A DNA stretch of 47,367 nt from Halanaerobacter jeridensis (GCF_016908315.1 NZ_JAFBDQ010000019.1:1-47367), one strand, 5' to 3'; shown: positions 25,154 through 34,311, numbered from the stretch's first letter. Numbers and translations are program-made. The notes: a model not told the origin generated them from the sequence alone.

Positions 25154-25942
25154 ATGAAAGAGAACAAAATAGGCTCTAAGTTATTAAACTCACAGTTTGG
25201 CCCTGAACATGAAGATGAGGAGGAAGAAAATAATAAAGAACAAAGGACTTTAGCAGCTTTAAAGCAATTAGGACAAACTAAGGTACCTGCTATAGATAGT
25301 GATATACATGCTTTGACGATAGTTGGTCAAATTGAAGGGCATAAAGTTTTGTCTCCTAAAATAAAGACTACTAAGTATGAACATTTGCTACCGCAATTGA
25401 TTGCTATAGAAGAAAATCCTAAAATTAAAGGAGTAGTAGTAGTTTTAAATACAGTTGGAGGAGATATAGAAGCGGGATTAGCGATTTCAGAGATGGTAAG
25501 TAGTTTATCAAAGCCGACTGTTTCTTTAGTGTTAGGTGGAGGACACAGTATTGGAGTTCCTATAGCTGTATCTACGGATTATTCTTTAATTGCTGAAACT
25601 GCAACAATGACAATTCATCCAGTGAGATTGACGGGAATGGTTTTAGGAGTTCCACAAACTTATGAGTATTTGGAAAAGATGCAGGAAAGAATTGTTAAAT
25701 TTGTAGCTCAACATTCTCAAATTAGTGAAGAAAAATTTAAACATTTGATGTTTAAACGTGGAGAATTAGTTAGGGATGTAGGAACAGTATTAATTGGTTC
25801 AGAAGCAGTAGAGTATAATTTAATTAATCAGACTGGTGGTTTAGGGCAAGCAATTAAAAAATTACGAGATATTATTGAAAGTCCACAGCAAAAACAAAGT
25901 TCTAAGATGTCAATTGAAGTTGTAGAAGGTGAACAACATTGA
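25154..25942 (+). CDS. tepA: ClpP-family serine protease, TepA type
   Basis: A 262-residue relative of ClpP. The catalytic Ser132 is in GGGHSIGVP and His155 in [21 protein letters not shown] forms the GG-turn. A 45-residue acidic N-terminal extension (DEDEEEENN) distinguishes it from ClpP itself. In Bacillus the homologue YmfB/TepA was described as aiding protein translocation and lies beside ylzJ and spoIIIE. The same neighbourhood is seen here, with a transporter and uppP inserted before ftsK. The stop overlaps the TTG start of ylzJ. Confidence 0.9.
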   Translation: MKENKIGSKLLNSQFGPEHEDEEEENNKEQRTLAALKQLGQTKVPAIDSDIHALTIVGQIEGHKVLSPKIKTTKYEHLLPQLIAIEENPKIKGVVVVLNTVGGDIEAGLAISEMVSSLSKPTVSLVLGGGHSIGVPIAVSTDYSLIAETATMTIHPVRLTGMVLGVPQTYEYLEKMQERIVKFVAQHSQISEEKFKHLMFKRGELVRDVGTVLIGSEAVEYNLINQTGGLGQAIKKLRDIIESPQQKQSSKMSIEVVEGEQH

Positions 25943-26148
25943 ACTATTCAATACTGCCAGAAGAAATGTTAGTACCTGAAAGTGATGATTCAGATTTTAA
26001 TAATAAGATAGAAATAGAAATTAAAGGATTGGTTATGGAAGTTGATCTTAATACAGGAAAATTAACGCGGATAATTAGTTCTAATCCTGAAGCTTATTTA
26101 TTATATCAGCCAGGACTAAAAATTGATTTCATACCTCAAATCAATTAG
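25939..26148 (+). CDS. ylzJ: YlzJ-like protein
   Basis: A 69-residue protein starting with TTG that overlaps the tepA stop codon by four bases; AAGGTG lies upstream. The pattern [14 protein letters not shown] at the start, [25 protein letters not shown] in the middle and LYQPG near the end fits the YlzJ family of spore-forming Firmicutes. The function is unknown. Its coupling to tepA suggests a shared role. Confidence 0.85.
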   Translation: MNYSILPEEMLVPESDDSDFNNKIEIEIKGLVMEVDLNTGKLTRIISSNPEAYLLYQPGLKIDFIPQIN

Positions 26149-26156
26149 ACTTATTA

Positions 26157-26184
26157 TAACTTCACCCCAAATGGGGTGAAGTTA
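26157..26184 (+). terminator. Hairpin after ylzJ
   Basis: Perfect stem TAACTTCACCCC / GGGGTGAAGTTA with loop AAAT, 9 bases after the stop. No real T run follows, so termination may be partial or need a factor, or the hairpin may protect the 3' end. Confidence 0.6.
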
Positions 26185-26262
26185 GTAGTTATAAAATAAA
26201 TGACTATTATAAGTATTTTTTTGCATAATAAAATTAAAAAATCTTTTTTTATTAGCTATTTA

Positions 26263-26332
26263 TGTTATAATTAAAAATTAGGGCATATAGTGTAATATAA
26301 TCTGAGTTAGAGTTTAATACTTGAACCTAACT
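26263..26332 (+). promoter_or_regulatory. Extended -10 promoter and 5' UTR hairpin of the Na/Pi transporter gene
   Basis: TGTTATAAT at 26263-26271 is an extended -10 element; no good -35 is seen. Downstream, GAGTTAG (26304-26310) pairs with CTAACTC (26326-26332), which ends right before the AAGGAG ribosome site. The hairpin could affect translation. Confidence 0.4.
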
Positions 26333-26348
26333 CTAAGGAGCGATAGGA

Positions 26349-27320
26349 ATGCTAAAAGCCCTAATGCAGTGTTGTGGAGGATTGGCTCTTTTTTTATGGG
26401 GCCTCCAAAAAATAAAGACAAATTTCCAATCAGTTGTAAGCTCAAAGGCAAAAGAAGTAGTATCTATTTTAACGCTTAATTTTGGAGTAGCAATGATTAC
26501 AGGTTTATTAATTACAATGTTAATTCAGAGTAGTAGTGCAGCAATTATAATTATAATTAGCTTAGTTAATTTGAAATTATTAGATTTTAATCAGGCTGTA
26601 GGGCTAATCGCTGGAGTTAATGTAGGTACTACAGTTACTGTGCAGTTAATCTCTTTTAATTTAACTAATCACTTAGGAATTTTTTTAGGGAGTGGGTTAT
26701 TTTTTTATGTGTTATATTATGTGACTGATTTACGATGTGCTAAATATTTTGGTCAAGGTCTTAGTTCCTTTAGTATCTTACTCTTAGGTTTAGAATTGCT
26801 AAGCGGTAGTTTAGTTGGTTTAGAAGAAAATCTATTATTTATAAATTTAATCGTATCTTTAGCTACTTGGCCTTTATTAGGTTTAATAGTAGGATTAATA
26901 ACAACTTCTATAGTACAAAGTAGTAGTGCAGTAACTGCTTTAGTAGTAGCTTTAGCTAAACAAAGATTAATAATTTTGGAGGCAGCTATAGCTATAGCAT
27001 TAGGAAGTAATATAGGAACTTGTGTTACTGCTTTTTTAGCAGGGGTTGGAGGAAGTCGCGATGCTAAATTATCAGCTTGGGCCCATCTTTATTTTAATCT
27101 AGTAGGGGTCATCATATTTTTGCCCTTATTACCTTATTTTACTCATTTGATTCAATCTTTTAGTTTGGATTTAAGTCGACAAATTGCTAATGCCCATACC
27201 TTATTTAATTTGTTAACTGCTGTAGTGATATTTGTATTTCGGAATAAGTTTATAGCTTTAGTTTATAAATTACATAGTCAAGAAGGAAGAAAGGAGAAAT
27301 TAAAATGTCGGAATTGTTAA
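26349..27320 (+). CDS. Na/phosphate cotransporter family protein (NptA type, without PhoU domain)
   Basis: A 323-residue polytopic membrane protein with about eight to nine hydrophobic segments. It has the two inverted-repeat signatures of the family, QSSSAAIIIIISL (about 59-71) and QSSSAVTALVVALA (about 199-212), and matching GVNVGTTVTV and GSNIGTCVTA. The usual C-terminal cytoplasmic PhoU-like domain of about 200 residues is absent, replaced by a short basic tail. It overlaps uppP by 16 bases. The pairing with an undecaprenyl-diphosphate phosphatase, which releases phosphate, is suggestive but its meaning is inference. Confidence 0.9.
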   Translation: MLKALMQCCGGLALFLWGLQKIKTNFQSVVSSKAKEVVSILTLNFGVAMITGLLITMLIQSSSAAIIIIISLVNLKLLDFNQAVGLIAGVNVGTTVTVQLISFNLTNHLGIFLGSGLFFYVLYYVTDLRCAKYFGQGLSSFSILLLGLELLSGSLVGLEENLLFINLIVSLATWPLLGLIVGLITTSIVQSSSAVTALVVALAKQRLIILEAAIAIALGSNIGTCVTAFLAGVGGSRDAKLSAWAHLYFNLVGVIIFLPLLPYFTHLIQSFSLDLSRQIANAHTLFNLLTAVVIFVFRNKFIALVYKLHSQEGRKEKLKCRNC

Positions 27321-28075
27321 AAGTTATTGTTTTAGGTTTGGTACAAGGATTAACTGAATTTTTACCTGTTAGTAGTTCAGGACATTTAGTTATTTTTCAA
27401 CATTTTTTTAATATTACTGAAGCTTTAACATTAGATGTTTTTTTGCATTTTGGTACTTTAATAGCAGTAGTAATTGCTTATTGGGAAGATGTAGTAGAGA
27501 TTATTACTTTGAAGCCTCGGTATAGAAAGTTTAGTTATTATATTTTGTTAGGTTCTGTTCCAGCAGGAGTAATAGGAGTCTTATATAAAGACGAAATTGA
27601 ACATGCATTTAATTCCGTTAAGATGGTAGGGTTTATGTTAATTATAACGGGAATATTATTGTGGCTCTCAGATAGGGTAAATAATCAATCTCGAGCTATG
27701 GAAGAGATGAATGTAATTGATTCTATAGTGATTGGATTTGCTCAAGCTTTTGCTATTTTACCTGGAGTTTCTCGTTCAGGTTCGACTATTGTAGCAGGAT
27801 TATTTAAAGGATTAGATCGCAAGTTAGCTGCTAAATATTCCTTTTTATTATCAATACCAGTCATTGGAGGAGCTACCTTATTGCAGGTTTTTGATTTGGT
27901 ACAAGAGGGATTCGGTGCTTTTGGTCCTATAGAATTAATTAGTGGAACTATAGCTGCTGCTATTTCTGGTTATTTTGCCATCAAATTATTAGTAAAACTA
28001 GTTAATCAAGAAAAATTGAGTGTATTTGCATATTATTGTTGGAGTTTAGCATTAATTATTATTCTGTTTTTTTAA
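27305..28075 (+). CDS. uppP: Undecaprenyl-diphosphate phosphatase
   Basis: BacA-type membrane enzyme that recycles the lipid carrier of peptidoglycan synthesis; it also gives bacitracin resistance in other species. The 256-residue protein has the two conserved regions GLTEFLPVSSSGHLVIFQ (about 14-31) and LPGVSRSGSTIVAGL (about 157-171), and around seven or eight membrane segments. The ATG lies inside the end of the upstream transporter gene with GAAGGAAGAAAGGAG just before it. The downstream ftsK starts after 58 bases. Confidence 0.96.
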   Translation: MSELLKVIVLGLVQGLTEFLPVSSSGHLVIFQHFFNITEALTLDVFLHFGTLIAVVIAYWEDVVEIITLKPRYRKFSYYILLGSVPAGVIGVLYKDEIEHAFNSVKMVGFMLIITGILLWLSDRVNNQSRAMEEMNVIDSIVIGFAQAFAILPGVSRSGSTIVAGLFKGLDRKLAAKYSFLLSIPVIGGATLLQVFDLVQEGFGAFGPIELISGTIAAAISGYFAIKLLVKLVNQEKLSVFAYYCWSLALIIILFF

Positions 28076-28133
28076 TCTCTAAGCAGGAATTTGCCTATTT
28101 CAGACAGAATGTTTTATGTGAGGTGAAGAAGCG

Positions 28134-30434
28134 ATGAAAGAAACTTTAAAGAATATTTGGGAAAAGCGCAAATTTGAATTTGGTGGTTTATTATTAATCA
28201 CTATTAGTGTTTTAGATATAATTAATAAGTTTTCTCAATCTACTACTGGGGTGTTAGGTGAAGCATTTGGAGAGTTTTTACGATTGCTAGTAGGTAATGG
28301 GAGAATTACTATCACTATTTTATTATTTATTTGGGGCGTAGGAATGATTTATCGTAGTGAAGTTAAATTTATTGTTAATTCTCGGGGTATAGGGTTAGGT
28401 ATTATTTTATTAATGATTTTTGCTTTTTTACATGTAGATAGCCACCCCACTAAAGAATTTGTAGTTGGTTTAAGAGGTGAAGGTGGGGGAGTTATTGGTG
28501 CAACTATATTATATGTGCTGCGGAAAGTAGTGGCTACTACAGGTTCTTACATAGTTTTAGGAACTGGGATTATAATTGGGATATTATTATTGTTAGATGT
28601 AGCTTTGGCTACTATTTTAGAAGACATGAAGAATTTAATTGTTAGTTTAGTCACAGGGAGCTATCAAAATATAAAAGGAATAATAGTAAAAATAATAGAA
28701 GCAGTAAAAAATGTAGGAACAAAATTTGCTGAAAGTACAGCAAAAGTGAAAAAGAAATTTAAAAGTAAAAAAACTGATAAAAGTGAAGTAGAAAAAGAAA
28801 AGTCTAAAAACGTATCTTCTCAATCTAAAATGAAGAGTCAAGTAGCTGTATCAAAAGAAAGTAAAGAAAAGTCTAAAGAAGAAAGTAAAGAAAAACGGCC
28901 TAAAGGAAAGACTAAAACTGAAAGCAATGTTGATACTAATGATTCTGAAGTTAGTTTTAATCAACAAGGGAATCAGATAAAAAAAGAACGAAAAAGTAAT
29001 TCTCAGATTCAAATTCAATTAGATAATGAAGATGGGTATCATTTACCGCCGTTAGAATTGCTACAGCCAGGTGGCGATTCTGAGGCTAGTTATAGGGATA
29101 AACGAGAGGCATTAACTAAAACTTTAGATAATTTTGGGATTGATGCCCAAGTAACAGAAGTTAATTTTGGCCCTACAATTACAAGATATGAAATTGAACC
29201 TGCGCCGGGAGTTAAAGTTAGTAAAATTGTTAATTTAGGTGATGATATTGCTCTTTCTTTAGCAGCTTCCGATGTGCGAATTGAAGCTCCAATTCCTGGT
29301 AAAGCAGCAGTGGGAATTGAAGTTCCAAATGATACAAGAAAATTAGTTACATTGCGAGAAATTTTAGAATCAGATAAATTTCAAAATGCAGATTCAAAGC
29401 TAACAATGGCTTTAGGGAAAGATATTGATGGACAAGCTGCTATTGCTGATTTAGCTGAAATGCCTCATATGCTAGTAGCAGGAGCTACTGGTTCAGGGAA
29501 AAGTGTATTTATTAATGGGGTCATTAATAGTATGCTTTATAAGGCTAAACCAGAAGAAGTTAAATTTTTATTAGTTGATCCGAAAATGGTGGAGTTAACT
29601 ATTTATAAAGGTTTACCTCACTTAGTAGCACCAGTAGTAACAGATCCTAAAAAAGCTGCTACTGCCCTGCGTTGGGTTGTAGAAGAGATGGAAAATAGAT
29701 ATGAACTATTTGCAGGTAGTAATGCACGCGGTTTAGATAGTTATAATCAACAGTTAAAATCAGAAGGGAAAGATCCACTGCCTTATATAGTAGTAGTAAT
29801 TGATGAGTTAGCGGATTTAATGATGGTTGCTGCTAATGAAGTTGAAGATGCTATTTGTAGATTGGCTCAAAAGGCCAGAGCGGCTGGGATTCATCTTATT
29901 TTAGCAACACAACGTCCTTCAGTAGATGTAGTGACTGGTTTGATTAAAGCTAATATTCCGACGCGATTATCATTTTCTCTTTCTTCGCAAGCTGATTCTA
30001 GAACTATTTTAGATGAAGGTGGAGCAGAAAAATTATTAGGACAAGGAGATATGTTATTTTCTCCAGTTGATGCTAATCAGCCGTTGCGTTTACAGGGGGC
30101 TTTTGTTTCAGATAGTGAATTAAAAGATGTAGTGCAGTTTATTAAACAACAAGATGATCCTAATTTTGATGAAAAAATTGCAGGAATTAAGGATGATGAT
30201 GTTGAAATAAATTTAAATGATGAGAAAGATGATTTATATAAAGAAGCAGTTAAGATTGTAGCAAAGGAGCGAGCTTCTATATCTTTACTCCAGCGAAAAT
30301 TAAGAATTGGTTATAATCGAGCAGCACGAATGATTGATACTATGGAGGAAGAAAATATTGTTGGCCCTCATCGTGGTAGTAAAGCACGAGAAGTTTTAAT
30401 TAATGAAGATGATTTAGAGGAAATTTTAAATTAA
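28134..30434 (+). CDS. ftsK: DNA translocase FtsK/SpoIIIE
   Basis: A 766-residue septal DNA pump. Four membrane segments (about 17-160) anchor it. A Lys/Ser/Glu-rich linker (about 195-300) leads to the alpha and beta motor domains with Walker A GATGSGKSVFIN (about 449-460) and Walker B YIVVVIDELADLM. A gamma winged helix with LLQRKLRIGYNRAARMID closes the protein. In spore formers this family packs the chromosome into the forespore. The neighbourhood with tepA and ylzJ matches that of spoIIIE in Bacillus. GTGAGGTGAAG precedes the ATG; a clear terminator follows. Confidence 0.96.
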   Translation: MKETLKNIWEKRKFEFGGLLLITISVLDIINKFSQSTTGVLGEAFGEFLRLLVGNGRITITILLFIWGVGMIYRSEVKFIVNSRGIGLGIILLMIFAFLHVDSHPTKEFVVGLRGEGGGVIGATILYVLRKVVATTGSYIVLGTGIIIGILLLLDVALATILEDMKNLIVSLVTGSYQNIKGIIVKIIEAVKNVGTKFAESTAKVKKKFKSKKTDKSEVEKEKSKNVSSQSKMKSQVAVSKESKEKSKEESKEKRPKGKTKTESNVDTNDSEVSFNQQGNQIKKERKSNSQIQIQLDNEDGYHLPPLELLQPGGDSEASYRDKREALTKTLDNFGIDAQVTEVNFGPTITRYEIEPAPGVKVSKIVNLGDDIALSLAASDVRIEAPIPGKAAVGIEVPNDTRKLVTLREILESDKFQNADSKLTMALGKDIDGQAAIADLAEMPHMLVAGATGSGKSVFINGVINSMLYKAKPEEVKFLLVDPKMVELTIYKGLPHLVAPVVTDPKKAATALRWVVEEMENRYELFAGSNARGLDSYNQQLKSEGKDPLPYIVVVIDELADLMMVAANEVEDAICRLAQKARAAGIHLILATQRPSVDVVTGLIKANIPTRLSFSLSSQADSRTILDEGGAEKLLGQGDMLFSPVDANQPLRLQGAFVSDSELKDVVQFIKQQDDPNFDEKIAGIKDDDVEINLNDEKDDLYKEAVKIVAKERASISLLQRKLRIGYNRAARMIDTMEEENIVGPHRGSKAREVLINEDDLEEILN

Positions 30435-30445
30435 TCATGAAGTAT

Positions 30446-30482
30446 ATATAAAAGAGACTGATGCAAATAGTCTCTTTTATAT
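30446..30482 (+). terminator. Terminator after ftsK
   Basis: Fourteen-base stem ATATAAAAGAGACT / AGTCTCTTTTATAT with a nine-base loop. The T run is inside the 3' arm (CTCTTTTATATTT). Confidence 0.8.
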
Positions 30483-30492
30483 TTGCAAACAT

Positions 30493-30505
30493 TTGTCAGA
30501 CGTCT
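30493..30505 (+). promoter_or_regulatory. Candidate GntR operator
   Basis: TTGTCAGACGTCT contains both a GTCnGAC-type core and the perfect palindrome AGACGTCT (30498-30505). It lies 24 bases before the GntR-family start, the usual place for autoregulation. The HutC subfamily recognises related GTC...GAC sites. A second copy near bmpA was not found. Confidence 0.45.
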
Positions 30506-30528
30506 AGTATTTACTAAAGGAGGATTTT

Positions 30529-31266
30529 ATGAGTAGAATAAGACCAGATTCTAGACCGCTTTATATTTTAGTAAAAGAAAAGATTGATGAACAAATAGCT
30601 GATGGGACTTATCAGCCAGGGGAACAACTGCCTTCTGAAGCTAAATTATCTGAGGAGTTAGGAGTTAGCCGGGCGACTTTACGCGAGGCCCTGCGAATTT
30701 TAGAAAAGGAAGGTAAAGTTAATCGTCGCCAAGGAGTTGGAACCTTTATTACTGAGAAAGTAGCGCTGTTTAAAAGTGGTATTGGAGAATTGAATAGTAT
30801 CACAGAAACAATTGAATCTATGGGATTAGAGGCAGGTACTAATAATTTAAATTTAGAGTTAGGAGTATTAGATGAGACTTTAGCTCAAGAGTTTGAAATT
30901 AGTTCTGATAGAGAATTAGCAGTTATTAATCGTACTAGAACAGCTAATGATGAAGCTGTAGCTTATTGTAAAGATTATGTACCTCAATTTTATTTACCAG
31001 ATGATGTTACTGAGACAGATTTAGAAGAATCATTATTTGATTTCTTACAGCAAAGTTGTGGTATTTATATTACTTATGCTGTAGCTGATATTCTTCCTGT
31101 TGCAGCAGATAAATTTTTAGCAAAACAGTTAGGAGTGGAAGAAGGGACAGCATTATTATTATTAAAACAGATGCATTATGATGATCGTGATAATCCATTA
31201 TTATATTCCAAAAATTATTTCAGAAGTGATAAGTTTGAATTTCATGTAGTTAGAAATAGGAATTGA
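30529..31266 (+). CDS. GntR family transcriptional regulator (HutC/UTRA subfamily)
   Basis: A 245-residue regulator. The N-terminal winged helix is typical: PLYILVKEKIDEQIADGTYQPG, LPSEAKLSEELGVSRATLREAL (about 36-57) and RRQGVGTFI. The C-terminal UTRA effector domain follows from about 75, with VINRTRTANDEAVAYCKDYV and LLLLKQMHYDDRDNPLLYS. Genes for a BmpA-type nucleoside importer lie downstream on the same strand, so it probably controls them in response to a nucleoside or breakdown product; this is inference. The candidate operator is at its own promoter. AAAGGAGG precedes the ATG. Confidence 0.92.
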   Translation: MSRIRPDSRPLYILVKEKIDEQIADGTYQPGEQLPSEAKLSEELGVSRATLREALRILEKEGKVNRRQGVGTFITEKVALFKSGIGELNSITETIESMGLEAGTNNLNLELGVLDETLAQEFEISSDRELAVINRTRTANDEAVAYCKDYVPQFYLPDDVTETDLEESLFDFLQQSCGIYITYAVADILPVAADKFLAKQLGVEEGTALLLLKQMHYDDRDNPLLYSKNYFRSDKFEFHVVRNRN

Positions 31267-31450
31267 GAATAAGCTTAAGGATAAGAAATAAGGTTAAGTA
31301 AAAGTCTAAGAGTTAAAATTAAGGTGAAGTAGGTTGATTATAGTTCTTGTAGCAATTCATTTACACTTAGACTTAAGCTCAAACTCAGATTTAAACTCAG
31401 ATTTAAACTTAGATTCAAACTTAAGCTTATACTCAACCTTAAAATTATAG
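31263..31450 (+). repeat. 12-nt tandem repeat forming a long inverted repeat before bmpA
   Basis: Between 31369 and 31440 six units of 12 bases follow each other (types AAACTCAGATTT, AAACTTAGATTC and AAACTTAAGCTT; units 31381-31392 and 31393-31404 are identical). The purine-rich left part 31263-31325 is roughly complementary to them. The best pair is TTGAGaATAAGCTTAAG at 31263-31279 with CTTAAGCTTATaCTCAA at 31420-31436, with one mismatch. The right arm ends just before the GGAGGG ribosome site of bmpA. Confidence 0.8.
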
Positions 31451-31461
31451 GAGGGAAAAGA

Positions 31462-32616
31462 ATGAGAAAAAAATCATTACTTGTAGTCACAGTTTTATTA
31501 GTTATGGCTTTAGTAGCTGGGTGTTCTGGAGGGCAAGAAGCAACGAATGAACAATCATCTGAACAAGCACAGCAGCAAGAAGAAGAGTTGAAAGTAGGTA
31601 TTGTCTTATCTAGTGGTGGAAAAGGAGATAAGTCATTTAATGATTCAGCATTGAGAGGTTTGAGTCGAGCTGAAGAAGAAGGTTTGATTTCTAATTATAA
31701 GTACTTAGAACCAAAGCAGGTTTCAGTGGTAGAAAAGAATTTGAGATTTTTAGCGGAGAATGGTTATGATTTAGTAATTGGAGTTGGCTTTATGCAAAAA
31801 GATGCATTAACTAAGGTATCAAAGGAATTTCCTGATACTAATTTTGCTATTGTTGATGAAGTAGTTGAAAATGATAATGTTGCTTCAATTACATTTAAAG
31901 AACATCATGGTTCATTTTTAACTGGAGCTTTTGCAGCTTTAATGACTAATCGTGATGAAATTGAAGGAATTAATGAGCAACAAGTAGTTGGCTTCTTAGG
32001 CGGCATGGATATGCCTTTAATTCATAAGTTTGAATTAGGTTATACTTCGGGAGTAGAATATATTAATAAAACCGAAGGAACTAATGTAAAAGCTAAAGTT
32101 GCTTATGCCGGTAGTTCTCCTGATGCCTTTAATGACCCTGCTAAAGGTAAAGAAATTGCGTTAGCTCAATATAATGCTGGAGCAGATATTATTTATCATG
32201 CTTCTGGTGGAACTGGTGGCGGATTATTTAATGCAGCTCAAAAGGAAAACCATTTTGCTATCGGGGTAGATTCAGACCAAGATTATATTGCACCAGGCTT
32301 TATTTTGACAACAATGCAGAAAAGAGTAGATAATGCTGTTTATGATGTAGTGCAAAGTCTTAAGAATGATAACTTTACTGCAGGAGTTAAAGAGTATGGT
32401 TTAGAAAAAGAAGGAATTAAAGTTTCTTTAAGTGGTTTAGCTCCAATGACTAAAGCTGCTTTAGAATCTGGGGATATTACTGAAGAACAGGCTGACAAGA
32501 TTAGAGAAATGAAAGAAATGATTCCAAGTGAAATCAAAGATAAGATTAAGAAAATTAGAGATAAAATTATTGCTGGAGAAATTGATGTACCAAATTATTT
32601 AGAGCAGAACAACTAG
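31462..32616 (+). CDS. BMP family ABC transporter substrate-binding lipoprotein
   Basis: A 384-residue PnrA/Med-type lipoprotein that binds nucleosides outside the membrane. The signal peptide MRKKSLLVVTVLLVMALVAGC has the lipobox LVAGC, giving an N-terminal Cys at about 21. A Gln/Glu-rich linker and the binding domain follow, with KVGIVLSSGGKGDKSFNDSA, ITFKEHHGSFLTGAFAAL, VGFLGGMDMPLIHKFELGY, YHASGGTGGGLF and GVDSDQDY. The Asp in KSFND is a known nucleoside ligand in the family. The C-terminal 50 residues are extra charged sequence. The ATPase and two permeases follow after element copy 4 and a hairpin, a layout that often permits higher expression of the binding protein. Confidence 0.94.
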   Translation: MRKKSLLVVTVLLVMALVAGCSGGQEATNEQSSEQAQQQEEELKVGIVLSSGGKGDKSFNDSALRGLSRAEEEGLISNYKYLEPKQVSVVEKNLRFLAENGYDLVIGVGFMQKDALTKVSKEFPDTNFAIVDEVVENDNVASITFKEHHGSFLTGAFAALMTNRDEIEGINEQQVVGFLGGMDMPLIHKFELGYTSGVEYINKTEGTNVKAKVAYAGSSPDAFNDPAKGKEIALAQYNAGADIIYHASGGTGGGLFNAAQKENHFAIGVDSDQDYIAPGFILTTMQKRVDNAVYDVVQSLKNDNFTAGVKEYGLEKEGIKVSLSGLAPMTKAALESGDITEEQADKIREMKEMIPSEIKDKIKKIRDKIIAGEIDVPNYLEQNN

Positions 32617-32632
32617 TAATAAAGATAAATCG

Positions 32633-32691
32633 CTAAATATTGATTGCGTATTTAGATAAGCTCTAATTAAAGTGATTAGGGCTACACGGAG
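32633..32691 (+). repeat. Dispersed structured element, copy 4
   Basis: TATTGATTGC (ending 32647), 38 bases, then ACGGAG (32686-32691). This copy folds best: hairpin CTAAATA / TATTTAG (32633-32639 with 32649-32655) holds GATTGC in its loop, and AGCTCTAAT / ATTAGGGCT (32659-32667 with 32675-32683) stands just before ACACGGAG. It starts 16 bases after the bmpA stop. Confidence 0.72.
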
Positions 32692-32721
32692 CAGAAATTT
32701 TCCTTAGATAAACTAAAAATA

Positions 32722-32746
32722 CTAGGCAGGGCCAAGCCCTGCCTAG
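32722..32746 (+). terminator. Hairpin between bmpA and the ABC ATPase gene
   Basis: Perfect 11-base stem CTAGGCAGGGC / GCCCTGCCTAG with loop CAA. The following CTTATTGTT is a poor T run, so partial termination or protection of the bmpA mRNA end is likely. A similar GGCAGGG stem occurs after copy 1 (3438-3460). Confidence 0.65.
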
Positions 32747-32780
32747 CTTATTGTTATGAGAATTAGGAAGGAGGATTTTC

Positions 32781-34292
32781 ATGGATTCTATTTTAGAGCT
32801 GAAAAATATTACTAAAAAGTTTCCTGGGGTATTAGCTAATGACCAGGTTAATTTTGATTTGAAAAAAGGAGAGATCCATGCTTTAGTAGGAGAAAATGGA
32901 GCAGGGAAATCTACCTTAATGAATGTTCTCTTTGGAATTTATCAACAGGAAGAAGGAGAGGTTTTCTATAAAGGTCAAGAATTAGATATTGATGGTCCTG
33001 AAGATGCTATTGATTTAGGAATTGGGATGGTGCACCAGCATTTTATGCTAGTCCCTACCTTGACTGTAGCTGAAAACATTATTTTAGGTGATGAAATCAC
33101 AACGGGTTTAGGTCATTTAGACATTAAGCAAGCGACTAAAGAAGTTGCAGAATTATCTGATAAATATGGTTTAGATGTAGACCCTCAAGCTAAGATAAAA
33201 GATATTCCGGTGGGCATGGAACAGCGAGTAGAAATACTTAAAGCTTTGTATCGGGAAGCGGAAGTGTTGATTTTAGATGAGCCAACTGCTGTTTTAACAC
33301 CACAAGAGGTCAAAGAATTATATAAAATTATGGATTTTTTAGCAGAACAAGGAAAATCAATAATCTTTATTACTCATAAATTACAGGAAGTTCTAGCGGT
33401 ATCAGATCGGGTTACGGTTTTGAGAGATGGGAAGTCAATTGGGACTGTAAAAACTGAAGCGACATCTGAACCAGAATTGGCAGAAATGATGGTTGGTCGA
33501 GAAGTATTGTTAGAAGTAGATAAAAAACCAGCTGAGCCTGGAGAACTAGCAGTAGAAGTTAATAATTTATCAGCTCAAAATAATCGGGGTGTGAAAGCGT
33601 TAAATGATGTTTCTTTCTCAATTAAAGAAGGAGAAATTTTAGGTGTGGCTGGAGTAGAAGGAAATGGACAAACTGAATTAGTTGAGGTCTTAACTGGTTT
33701 AAGGGAAGCGACAACAGGAGAGTTTGAATTAAAAGGAAATGAATTATTAAATCATTCGGCTAGAGATATTAAAGGATCTAAAGTAGCTCATGTGCCCGAA
33801 GATAGGCATAAGCATGGTTTAGTACTTGATTATACAATTGAAGATAATTTAATTTTAGGCTATCATCATCAACAACCTTTTGCCCAAGGAATTAACTTTA
33901 ATTTTGCTGAATTAGAAAAGCATGCTGAAGAATTGATTTCTGAGTATGATATTAGACCGAGAGATAAAGATGCATTGGCCCGGTCTTTATCAGGTGGAAA
34001 TCAACAAAAAGTGATTGTAGCTCGTGAATTTGCAATGGATCCTGAATTTTTAATTGCTTCTCAACCAACCCGAGGAGTAGATATTGGTGCGATTGAATTT
34101 ATTCATCAACAGATTATTAATCAGCGTGATGAAGGTAAGGCTGTATTATTAGTGTCAGCTGAGTTATCAGAAATTATGTCTTTAAGTGATAGAATTGCTG
34201 TCATGTATGAAGGAGAAATAGTAGATATTTTAGAAGTTGAAGAAGCAACAGAAGAAAAATTAGGCTTATTAATGGCTGGTGGACAAATTTAG
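32781..34292 (+). CDS. Nucleoside ABC transporter ATP-binding protein (tandem domains)
   Basis: A 503-residue fusion of two ABC domains, as in NupA/RbsA-type importers. The first has Walker A GENGAGKSTL (about 37-46), the Q-loop region MVHQHFMLVP and Walker B LILDEPTAVL; its signature region reads IPVGMEQRVEI. The second has GVEGNGQTEL as a degenerate Walker A, signature LSGGNQQKV and ASQPTRGVD in place of a normal Walker B. This asymmetry is normal for the family. Only one ATP site is probably fully active. AAGGAGGA precedes the ATG. Permease genes follow. Confidence 0.94.
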   Translation: MDSILELKNITKKFPGVLANDQVNFDLKKGEIHALVGENGAGKSTLMNVLFGIYQQEEGEVFYKGQELDIDGPEDAIDLGIGMVHQHFMLVPTLTVAENIILGDEITTGLGHLDIKQATKEVAELSDKYGLDVDPQAKIKDIPVGMEQRVEILKALYREAEVLILDEPTAVLTPQEVKELYKIMDFLAEQGKSIIFITHKLQEVLAVSDRVTVLRDGKSIGTVKTEATSEPELAEMMVGREVLLEVDKKPAEPGELAVEVNNLSAQNNRGVKALNDVSFSIKEGEILGVAGVEGNGQTELVEVLTGLREATTGEFELKGNELLNHSARDIKGSKVAHVPEDRHKHGLVLDYTIEDNLILGYHHQQPFAQGINFNFAELEKHAEELISEYDIRPRDKDALARSLSGGNQQKVIVAREFAMDPEFLIASQPTRGVDIGAIEFIHQQIINQRDEGKAVLLVSAELSEIMSLSDRIAVMYEGEIVDILEVEEATEEKLGLLMAGGQI

Positions 34293-34311
34293 GATGCTAG
34301 GAGGGTCAGTA

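Noticed and set aside
28647-28841. Reverse reading frame inside ftsK rich in Phe and Tyr
   Set aside because: It is the complement of the Lys/Ser-rich linker of FtsK; composition is an artefact of AAA/GAA codons.
31369-31440. CRISPR-like array
   Set aside because: Units are only 12 bases with no spacers and no cas genes nearby; it is a degenerate tandem repeat.
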